From Clostridiales bacterium (lineage in GTDB: Bacteria; Bacillota; Clostridia; Clostridiales; Caloramatoraceae): a stretch of 5,749 nt of DNA. The DNA lies in contig JAOAFH010000179.1 in the NCBI GenBank assembly GCA_026416355.1, positions 1 to 5,749 of the forward strand. Direction: 5' to 3'. This document shows, piece by piece, positions 1 through 4,700 of this stretch. The position numbers were made by a program, and so were the translations under genes. The notes below the pieces were generated by a model. That model was not told where the DNA came from, did no database searches, and saw only the letters and a list, made by a program, of their open reading frames with translations. Numbering within the stretch: the stretch's first letter is position 1; each line of letters opens with the position of its first letter.

Positions 1-6
1 AAGGAG
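1..6 (+). promoter_or_regulatory. Ribosome binding site of the Gate-domain membrane protein
   Basis: AAGGAG lies 7 bases before a GTG codon at 14, which is a near-ideal Shine-Dalgarno sequence and spacing. This supports GTG rather than a later ATG as the start. The promoter must lie outside the window. Confidence 0.8.
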
Positions 7-13
7 TGATATT

Positions 14-1159
14 GTGGAGAAAAAATATGTAAAAGCAATCAATGCAGAATCTTTTATTTTTCTTGGAATTATAGCAGTATGTTTCACATTTTTAGCAAAA
101 GTTATGGGACTTGCTAATATGTTTAGTACAATGATGAAAACTGCCCATGACCTATTAATTAACACAGTATTTTTTATAATGGCGATAGCAGTTTTAGCAG
201 GTGCATTTGGGGCACTTTTAACAGAGTTTGGGGTTGTTGCACTAATAAATAAAATATTATCCCCACTTATGAAGCCACTTTATGATATGCCTGGGGCAGC
301 TAGTATAGGAGTAATAACCACATATCTTTCAGATAACCCTGCGATTATTACATTATCAAAGGATAAGGGATTTACTAGATATTTTAAGAAGTATCAAGTT
401 CCTGCACTTACAAACCTAGGAACTGCGTTTGGAATGGGACTTATAGTAACTACATTTATGGTAGCTCAAGCACCAAAAGGTGAAAGTTTCTTTTTACCAG
501 CAATTATAGGTAATATCGGTGCAGTTGTAGGAAGTATAGTTAGTGTTAGAATTATGATGTATTTTACTAAAAAAGAATATGGCACAGAAATGAATGCTTA
601 TGAGGGAGATGAAGGAGTAGATTTAACACAATATAGGGAAATAAGAAGTGGTAGTGTGTTCCAAAGAGGACTTGAGGCTATATTAGATGGTGGTAAAACA
701 GGTGTTGAAATGGGACTTTCAATAATTCCAGGTGTTATTGTTATATGTACTTTGGTTATGATGCTAACTAACGCGCCTAAGGGAGGAGTATATACTGGTG
801 CTGCTTATGAAGGTGTTCCTGTACTTCCTTGGCTTGGAAGTAAAATAAACTTTATTTTAAAACCGCTTTTAGGATTTCAGTCACCAGAGGCAATAGCATT
901 TCCAATAACTGCTTTAGGTGCAGTTGGTGCTGCAATAGGACTTGTTCCAAAGTTTTTGCAGGCAGGACTTATAGGTGTTAATGAAATAGCTGTATTTACT
1001 GCTATGGGAATGTGTTGGAGTGGGTATTTATCAACCCACGTTGCCATGATGGATGCACTTGAAAGTAGACAACTTACAAATAAAGCGATACTTTCACACA
1101 CAATAGGAGGCCTTTCAGCAGGTATTGTTGCGCATATACTTATAATTATATTAACATAA
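14..1159 (+). CDS. Polytopic membrane protein with two Gate (nucleoside-recognition-like) halves
   Basis: This is a 381-residue integral membrane protein starting at GTG, chosen because AAGGAG sits 7 bases upstream. Hydrophobic segments lie at about residues 12-33, 47-78, 137-152, 160-184, 232-252, 292-316, 321-340 and 358-380. The only long hydrophilic loop (about 185-225) separates two halves. Each half carries a similar stretch: LINKILSPLMKPL near 77-89, followed by a Gly/Ala-rich segment, and KINFILKPLLGF near 277-288, also followed by one. That pattern fits the Gate family, which includes nucleoside transporters and the spore maturation proteins SpmA and SpmB. A polar motif, TTYLSDNPAIITLSK (102-116), sits between membrane segments and may line a substrate path. 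The family assignment is from recognition only, and the substrate is unknown. A role in nucleoside or small-solute transport, or in sporulation, is inference. The gene ends in the arm of a bidirectional terminator. Confidence 0.85.
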   Translation: MEKKYVKAINAESFIFLGIIAVCFTFLAKVMGLANMFSTMMKTAHDLLINTVFFIMAIAVLAGAFGALLTEFGVVALINKILSPLMKPLYDMPGAASIGVITTYLSDNPAIITLSKDKGFTRYFKKYQVPALTNLGTAFGMGLIVTTFMVAQAPKGESFFLPAIIGNIGAVVGSIVSVRIMMYFTKKEYGTEMNAYEGDEGVDLTQYREIRSGSVFQRGLEAILDGGKTGVEMGLSIIPGVIVICTLVMMLTNAPKGGVYTGAAYEGVPVLPWLGSKINFILKPLLGFQSPEAIAFPITALGAVGAAIGLVPKFLQAGLIGVNEIAVFTAMGMCWSGYLSTHVAMMDALESRQLTNKAILSHTIGGLSAGIVAHILIIILT

Positions 1160-1194
1160 TAAAGGGATGATTCTTATGGAATCATCCCTTTATT
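1158..1194. terminator. Bidirectional intrinsic terminator between convergent genes
   Basis: A perfect 16-bp stem (1158-1173 paired with 1179-1194, core AAAGGGATGATTC / GAATCATCCCTTT) closes a 5-base TTATG loop. On the plus strand the 3' side runs into TTTATTTCT. On the minus strand it runs into TTTATTATG. Both sides are T-rich enough for intrinsic termination. The left arm starts inside the TAA stop of the upstream membrane-protein gene. The opposing small gene has its stop in the loop, so its last codons (GMIP) are encoded by the right arm. Confidence 0.9.
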
Positions 1195-1362
1195 TCTAAG
1201 TACATCTATTGTTTCCATTGGAGTGTCAGGATCCTTTGGGACTGTTGAAACTTCATAGGTATCAACTAAATCAATTCCACCCTTTATGGTTTCTGGCCAT
1301 AATAGGGCATTATTTGTATGTTCAATAATTGGATATTGTCCATTTGATTCGATTTTACTCAT
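1174..1362 (-). CDS. Small 62-residue protein, possibly DUF3787-like (clostridial spore-surface type)
   Basis: The gene reads leftwards from an ATG at 1362-1360, which has a strong ribosome binding site (GTGGGGTG, 1369-1376) 6 bases upstream. A GTG further upstream at 1371 lies inside that site and is not a credible start. The product is MSKIESNGQYPIIEHTNN..., hydrophilic, acidic to neutral, with no membrane segment and no cysteine. Its pattern PIIEHTNNALLW followed by a VPKDPDTPMETIDVLRNKG tail recalls short clostridial proteins with an 'H-T-x-A-x-W' core and a 'P-S/D-x-x-x-V-x-x-A-K' tail (DUF3787, one member reported as a spore-surface protein). The resemblance is loose and from memory. 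Good start context, sensible length and a shared terminator make it a real gene. Its function is unknown. Confidence 0.72.
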   Translation of the reverse strand: MSKIESNGQYPIIEHTNNALLWPETIKGGIDLVDTYEVSTVPKDPDTPMETIDVLRNKGMIP

Positions 1363-1368
1363 ATTAAT

Positions 1369-1376
1369 CACCCCAC
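1369..1376 (-). promoter_or_regulatory. Ribosome binding site that fixes the start of the small minus-strand gene
   Basis: Read on the minus strand this is GTGGGGTG, 6 bases before the ATG at 1362. The same GGGGTG form precedes the patatin and YerC genes in this window, so it looks like a normal site for this organism. Confidence 0.75.
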
Positions 1377-1397
1377 AACTTTTTTTATATTATTTGA

Positions 1398-1441
1398 TTT
1401 ATACAAAATTCTATGCATAAAATTAACATGATTTTAGTCAA
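1398..1441 (-). promoter_or_regulatory. Candidate promoter region of the small minus-strand gene
   Basis: No single strong promoter is seen. Three weak readings exist on the minus strand: TTGACT (1441-1436) with TATGCA 16 bases later; TTAATT with TATAAA (1403-1398) at 17-base spacing; and CATAGAAT (from about 1417), one base from the sigma-E-type -10 sequence CATACAAT but without a clear -35. If the product is a spore protein, a sporulation sigma factor would be expected. The sequence alone does not decide. Confidence 0.25.
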
Positions 1442-1465
1442 AAACATAAAAAACATGATGTAAAT

Positions 1466-1474
1466 TGCTATAAT
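1466..1474 (+). promoter_or_regulatory. Extended -10 promoter element 1 upstream of the transglycosylase operon
   Basis: TGCTATAAT is a perfect extended -10 (TGn-TATAAT). No recognisable -35 hexamer lies 16-18 bases upstream. The identical 9-mer also stands before yerC and pcrA in this window. A 9-bp palindrome ACAT-G-ATGT (1453-1461) lies just upstream. Confidence 0.55.
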
Positions 1475-1507
1475 ATGTATAAAAATGAAAAATAATTTTT
1501 TATATTT

Positions 1508-1516
1508 TGATATAAT
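1508..1516 (+). promoter_or_regulatory. Extended -10 promoter element 2 upstream of the transglycosylase operon
   Basis: TGATATAAT is a second perfect TGn-TATAAT element and again has no -35. Transcription would begin near 1523, giving a leader of about 30 bases before the TTG start at 1552. Confidence 0.5.
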
Positions 1517-1520
1517 ATTG

Positions 1521-1529
1521 TGGTATAAT
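1521..1529 (+). promoter_or_regulatory. Extended -10 promoter element 3 upstream of the transglycosylase operon
   Basis: TGGTATAAT is a third perfect TGn-TATAAT element. A transcript from here would start near 1536, right at the AGAAGGAG ribosome binding site, leaving a leader of only about 16 bases. It may therefore be less productive than the element 13 bases upstream. Confidence 0.4.
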
Positions 1530-1535
1530 TGTGCT

Positions 1536-1543
1536 AGAAGGAG
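1536..1543 (+). promoter_or_regulatory. Ribosome binding site that selects the TTG start of the transglycosylase
   Basis: AGAAGGAG ends 8 bases before TTG at 1552. The in-frame GTG at 1531 lies upstream of this site, GTG at 1543 overlaps it, and ATG at 1546 is only 2 bases beyond it. TTG is therefore the only candidate at normal spacing. Confidence 0.75.
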
Positions 1544-1551
1544 TGATGGTT

Positions 1552-2163
1552 TTGAGAACAGAACAATTATCACAAATTTTGGCTGCATATTTATTACAGT
1601 CAACTTATGCCTCACAAGATAATCAGACAGGAATGCTTTTTAGTGTAATTCTAGATAAAATGCTTGAAGGACAATCTTTAAATAATGGACAAGCAACTTT
1701 ACAAGGAAACACAGATAAGAATGTAACTTTAGAAAAGGTTATTAAAGACAATATAAAATCTACTGACTTAGATGGTGCTATTAAAGAGGCAGCAAATAAA
1801 TATGGGGTTGAAGAGGAGCTTATTAAGGCAGTTATAAAACAAGAGTCAGGATTTAACCAAAATTCAGTATCTAAGGCAGGAGCAATAGGATTAATGCAGC
1901 TTATGCCAAAGACAGCTGATTCTTTGGGGGTAAATCCATATGATGCACTTGAAAATATTGATGGAGGAACAAAATATTTGAGGGGATTATTAAATAGCTT
2001 CTCTGGTAATAAGGCATTGGCACTTGCAGCATACAATGGGGGAATAGGTAGAATGAAAAAGCTTGGTGTTGATACTGTTGAGGAAATAAGTAAAATGCCA
2101 AATGAGACAAGAAACTATGTAAATAAGGTTTTGAAAAACTACGAGCAATATAAGAAGCTATAA
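1552..2163 (+). CDS. Lytic transglycosylase (SLT/GH23 fold), short secreted-type without clear signal peptide
   Basis: The product (203 residues from TTG 1552) should cleave the MurNAc-GlcNAc bond of peptidoglycan, forming 1,6-anhydro ends. The start was chosen from AGAAGGAG at 1536-1543. The N-terminal 70 or so residues are a Gln/Asn/Ser-rich linker-like region, and the catalytic domain fills about 75-200. The family motifs are present and in order: KQESGF with the predicted catalytic Glu98, GLMQLMP (113-119) and AYNGG (160-164), followed by ETRNYVNKVL near the C terminus. All key residues are intact. In length and layout it resembles small Firmicutes enzymes such as B. subtilis CwlQ (YjbJ). 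The N terminus (LSQILAAYLLQSTYAS) is only weakly hydrophobic and lacks a Lys/Arg-rich n-region, so the export route is unclear. It is the first gene of a three-gene operon, 12 bases before the patatin start. Confidence 0.92.
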   Translation: MRTEQLSQILAAYLLQSTYASQDNQTGMLFSVILDKMLEGQSLNNGQATLQGNTDKNVTLEKVIKDNIKSTDLDGAIKEAANKYGVEEELIKAVIKQESGFNQNSVSKAGAIGLMQLMPKTADSLGVNPYDALENIDGGTKYLRGLLNSFSGNKALALAAYNGGIGRMKKLGVDTVEEISKMPNETRNYVNKVLKNYEQYKKL

Positions 2164-2175
2164 GGGGTGGTTTAT

Positions 2176-3519
2176 ATGGCCTTTGGTTTGGTTTTAGGTG
2201 GCGGTGGCGCTAAAGGGGGATATGAAATAGGTGTATGGAAGGCATTAAGGGAACTTAATGTTCCTATTTGTGCTGTTTGTGGGACTTCAGTTGGGGCGTT
2301 AAATGGTGCATTAATAGTTCAAGATGAATTTGATAGAGCAATTAAAATATGGACAAGTATCACAATGGATCAAGTTATAAAATTAGAAGGAGAAATAGCA
2401 ACTACGGAAGAAAAGGGTGTTACTATTTCTAAAAAACTTTCTTCTTTAAAATCGGCTCTAAAGGGTGGAGGGTTAGATGTTACCCCTCTTAAAATGTTAA
2501 TTGATGAAGTTGTAGATGAAGATAAAATAAGAAAGTCGGAGCTTGATTTTGGTTTGGTTACATTTTCTTTAAGTGACTTTAAGCCGATTGAAGTTTTTAA
2601 AGAGGAAATACCTGAGGGTAAGATGGCAGACTATCTACTTGCTAGTGCATGTTTTCCAGCTTTTAAACCACACAAAATTGATGACAAGAAGTATATAGAT
2701 GGTGGAGTATATAACAATATTCCTGTTTCAATGATGAGGAAAAGAGGAATTAAAGATATTATAGTTGTAGATGTTTCAGGTATTGGTTTAACTCAAAGAA
2801 CAAAATATAAAGATTGCAACATAATTAAAATAAAAAATTCAGAGGACTTAGGTGGTACGTTAAGTTTTGATAGTGAAAGATCTAAAGTTAATATTGAACT
2901 TGGTTATCTAGATACTTTAAGAGCCTTTAACAAGGTTACAGGAACAAAGTATTATATTAAAAATAATGAAGAAGCCCATCAAGGAGATAATTATATAGGT
3001 AAAATAGGAACAGAGGACTTTAAAAATTTATATAAATTTTTAGGACTTGAATGGGGAAAGGTAACTAAAAATTCCAAAATAATTATAGATAAAATTTTAA
3101 GGGTAATTCAGCAATATTCCCCTTCCAATTTTACTTCAGATAGTGTAATATTAGCTATGGCAGAAATAACAGCAGAACAGCTTGGCATTGAGAGAAAGAA
3201 AATATATTCATTAGATGAACTAATAGAAAATATCTATTCTGTATATAATGATATAAGAGTAAGTAGTGATTTTAATGAATATATTAGTGGTCTTAAAAAG
3301 CTTATAATAAGTAGAAATGAATTTGAATTTGATAGGGAAATTAAAAAGGTATTAATAGAAGGAAAATTTCTTCTAGCATTTTCACCAGGTATGGAACAAC
3401 CTGAGGAAATAAAGAGATTTAGAAGACTACTTGCTATATTCATGCCAAAGATAGTTATTGCAAACTTATTTATTTCACTAATATTACACAGAAGAAGTAT
3501 GGAGGTTATAAATGGCTAA
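2176..3519 (+). CDS. Patatin-like phospholipase with C-terminal extension
   Basis: This is a 447-residue Ser-Asp dyad lipid acyl hydrolase of the patatin family. ATG 2176 was chosen over an in-frame GTG at 2167 because the GGGGTGG ribosome binding site (2164-2170) overlaps the GTG and sits 5 bases before the ATG. The oxyanion-hole motif LGGGGAKGGYEIG lies at 7-19. The nucleophile elbow GTSVG (36-40) carries Ser38. The SACFPAFKP block is at 157-165, and the catalytic DGG motif has Asp175 (175-177). The patatin domain ends near residue 290. Residues 290-447 form an unassigned, mostly helical-looking extension that ends in Arg/Lys-flanked hydrophobic residues (about 419-437), which could be a membrane-binding helix. 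There is no signal peptide, so the enzyme is probably cytoplasmic, perhaps at the inner membrane face. The substrate is not determinable. It sits in an operon, and its end overlaps the rsuA start by 8 bases, which suggests translational coupling. Confidence 0.92.
   Translation: MAFGLVLGGGGAKGGYEIGVWKALRELNVPICAVCGTSVGALNGALIVQDEFDRAIKIWTSITMDQVIKLEGEIATTEEKGVTISKKLSSLKSALKGGGLDVTPLKMLIDEVVDEDKIRKSELDFGLVTFSLSDFKPIEVFKEEIPEGKMADYLLASACFPAFKPHKIDDKKYIDGGVYNNIPVSMMRKRGIKDIIVVDVSGIGLTQRTKYKDCNIIKIKNSEDLGGTLSFDSERSKVNIELGYLDTLRAFNKVTGTKYYIKNNEEAHQGDNYIGKIGTEDFKNLYKFLGLEWGKVTKNSKIIIDKILRVIQQYSPSNFTSDSVILAMAEITAEQLGIERKKIYSLDELIENIYSVYNDIRVSSDFNEYISGLKKLIISRNEFEFDREIKKVLIEGKFLLAFSPGMEQPEEIKRFRRLLAIFMPKIVIANLFISLILHRRSMEVING
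3501..3505 (+). promoter_or_regulatory. Ribosome binding site of rsuA inside the patatin gene
   Basis: GGAGG lies 6 bases before ATG 3512 and within the last codons of the patatin gene. Translation of rsuA may therefore be coupled to the upstream gene. Confidence 0.75.
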
Positions 3520-4240
3520 GGAAAGATTGGATAAGGTTTTAGCCAATATGGGATATGGCTCAAGAAAAGATGTTAGAAAAATAGTTAAAGCAGGAGAGGT
3601 TACAGTAAACGGTATTGTAGCTAAAGATTTTTCTATGCATGTTGATCCTGAAAATGATGTTATTGAAGTAGATGGAGAGGTTCTTGAGTATAAAAAATAT
3701 ATTTATGTTATGCTAAACAAACCACAGGGTGTTATTAGTGCAACTGAGGATGATTATGATGAAACTGTGGTAGATATTTTACCAGATGAATATAAGATAT
3801 TTAGACCAGCACCTGTAGGAAGGCTTGATAAGGATACAGAGGGATTACTTATACTCACAAACGATGGAGAGTTAAATCATTTGCTTTTATCTCCAAAAAG
3901 ACATGTTCCCAAAAGATACTATGCTAAAATTGATGGCATAGTTACGCAGGATGATGTTGAAAAGTTTAAAGAAGGTGTTGTTTTAGATGATGGATATAAA
4001 ACAATGCCAGGAGAATTATTTATACTTAAATCAGATGAAATATCTGAAATAGAGCTAGTTATATATGAAGGAAAATTTCATCAAGTAAAGAGAATGTTTG
4101 AGTCGGTTGGTAAAAAGGTAATATACTTAAAAAGAATAGAAATGGGACCTTTAAAACTTGATGAAAGTTTAGAGCTTGGAGAGAGTAGAGAATTAACTAA
4201 AGAAGAAGTAGAACTTTTATATAATGCAGTTAAAAAGTAA
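3512..4240 (+). CDS. rsuA: 16S rRNA pseudouridine synthase RsuA (RsuA/RluB/E/F family)
   Basis: The product is 242 residues, the usual length for the family. An N-terminal S4 RNA-binding domain (about 2-48, RLDKVLANMGYGSRKDVRK, TVNG) is followed by the catalytic domain. YVMLNKPQGVISAT (65-78) and PVGRLDKDTEGLLILTNDG (101-119) contain the invariant catalytic Asp106. Later blocks include KRYYAKIDG (134-142) and EGKFHQVKRMFESVGKKVIYLKR (186-208). The LNKPQGVISATED and LDDGYKTMP stretches are typical of RsuA enzymes, which isomerise U516 of 16S rRNA (E. coli numbering), rather than of the 23S-specific RluB. The distinction from RluB is inference from the pattern. It is the last gene of the operon, overlapping the patatin gene by 8 bases and followed by a terminator-like hairpin. 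Confidence 0.93.
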   Translation: MAKERLDKVLANMGYGSRKDVRKIVKAGEVTVNGIVAKDFSMHVDPENDVIEVDGEVLEYKKYIYVMLNKPQGVISATEDDYDETVVDILPDEYKIFRPAPVGRLDKDTEGLLILTNDGELNHLLLSPKRHVPKRYYAKIDGIVTQDDVEKFKEGVVLDDGYKTMPGELFILKSDEISEIELVIYEGKFHQVKRMFESVGKKVIYLKRIEMGPLKLDESLELGESRELTKEEVELLYNAVKK

Positions 4241-4262
4241 GGGGAGTTTTTCCCTCTTTTTT
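4232..4262 (+). terminator. Intrinsic terminator of the transglycosylase-patatin-rsuA operon
   Basis: A short GC-rich stem (GGGGA 4241-4245 with TCCCT 4251-4255, one G-U pair) closes a 5-base GTTTT loop. It can be extended by AAAAAG (4232-4237) pairing with CTTTTT (4256-4261) across a small internal loop. A run of T follows the stem directly. It overlaps the end of rsuA. The stem is modest, so efficiency may be partial, leaving some read-through into yerC. Confidence 0.6.
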
Positions 4263-4263
4263 A

Positions 4264-4272
4264 TGCTATAAT
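4264..4272 (+). promoter_or_regulatory. Extended -10 promoter of yerC
   Basis: TGCTATAAT is a perfect extended -10 immediately downstream of the operon terminator, again with no recognisable -35. Transcription would start near 4279, giving a leader of about 24 bases. Confidence 0.6.
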
Positions 4273-4302
4273 GTAGATGAATATTCTTTATGGGGTGATA
4301 AT

Positions 4303-4602
4303 GTGAAGGAATTTGATTCAAAATTAAAAAGTCAAGAAATGGATTTTCTATTTAATGCAATTTTAAATCTTGAATCTCTAGATGACTGCTATAGATTCTT
4401 TGAAGATTTATGTACAATAAATGAACTTCAAGCTATGAGTCAGCGTCTTCAGGTTGCTAAAATGCTTCTTGAAAGAAAAACATACATAGATATTGCAGAA
4501 ACAACAGGAGCAAGTACAGCAACAATAAGTAGAGTCAACAGAAGCTTAAATTATGGACAAGATGGTTATAAGATAGTATTTGAAAAAATGAAGAACAAAT
4601 AA
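4303..4602 (+). CDS. yerC: YerC/YecD family TrpR-like DNA-binding protein
   Basis: This is a 99-residue cytoplasmic helix-turn-helix protein of the TrpR-related YerC group. The start is GTG at 4303, with GGGGTG (4292-4297) 5 bases upstream. An overlapping ATG at 4301 is out of frame and runs straight into TGA. Residues 1-55 are helical (LFNAILNLESLDDCYRFFEDL, then TINELQAMSQRLQVAKML), matching the TrpR dimerisation part. Residues 58-82 (RKTYIDIAETTGASTATISR) form the helix-turn-helix, with TGASTATISRVNRSL as turn and recognition helix. TrpR itself binds tryptophan. Family members of this type usually do not have a demonstrated ligand, and none is inferred here. B. subtilis yerC lies a short way upstream of pcrA, and the same order is seen here without the intervening genes. 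The gene has its own promoter and terminator. Confidence 0.92.
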   Translation: MKEFDSKLKSQEMDFLFNAILNLESLDDCYRFFEDLCTINELQAMSQRLQVAKMLLERKTYIDIAETTGASTATISRVNRSLNYGQDGYKIVFEKMKNK

Positions 4603-4603
4603 T

Positions 4604-4635
4604 TGGGTAGCAAGTTGCTGCCCATTTTGTTTGTT
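4604..4635 (+). terminator. Intrinsic terminator of yerC
   Basis: The stem TGGGTAGC (4604-4611) pairs with GCTGCCCA (4617-4624), with one G-U pair, around an AAGTT loop that may close further. TTTTGTTTGTT follows. It begins just after the TAA stop of yerC. Confidence 0.8.
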
Positions 4636-4658
4636 AGGTAGCGGTATTTTGAAAATAA

Positions 4659-4667
4659 TGCTATAAT
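4659..4667 (+). promoter_or_regulatory. Extended -10 promoter of pcrA
   Basis: TGCTATAAT is the third copy of this exact 9-mer in the window. It lies 34 bases before the pcrA start and has no clear -35. Initiation would be near 4674. A second, plain TATAAT follows at 4669-4674. The strong site GGGAGGG (4689-4695) precedes ATG 4701. Confidence 0.6.
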
Positions 4668-4700
4668 CTATAATATTGAAGCTGATACGGGAGGGCGTGT

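Noticed and set aside
877..1101. Minus-strand open frame inside the Gate-domain gene
   Set aside because: It is antisense to a convincing membrane protein, has no ribosome binding site and has shadow-like composition.
1531..1551. Earlier in-frame starts GTG 1531, GTG 1543 and ATG 1546 for the transglycosylase
   Set aside because: GTG 1531 lies upstream of the only ribosome binding site, GTG 1543 overlaps its last base, and ATG 1546 is only 2 bases after it. TTG 1552 has normal spacing.
1377..1551. Looked for a riboswitch or small RNA in the divergent intergenic region
   Set aside because: No stable GC-containing stems or known aptamer landmarks were seen. The region is very AT-rich and explained by promoter elements.
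1385..1615. Minus-strand open frame of 76 codons over the divergent promoter region
   Set aside because: It is composed of Ile/Phe/Leu-rich translation of AT-rich DNA, overlaps the transglycosylase start and promoters, and lacks a plausible ribosome binding site.
1623..2036. Minus-strand open frame of 137 codons antisense to the transglycosylase
   Set aside because: The plus strand carries intact catalytic motifs in order, and this frame is a shadow of its codon structure.
3234..3443. Minus-strand open frame within the patatin extension
   Set aside because: It is low-complexity Ser/Leu/Ile, antisense, with no start signals. The plus frame continues uninterrupted to an operon overlap.
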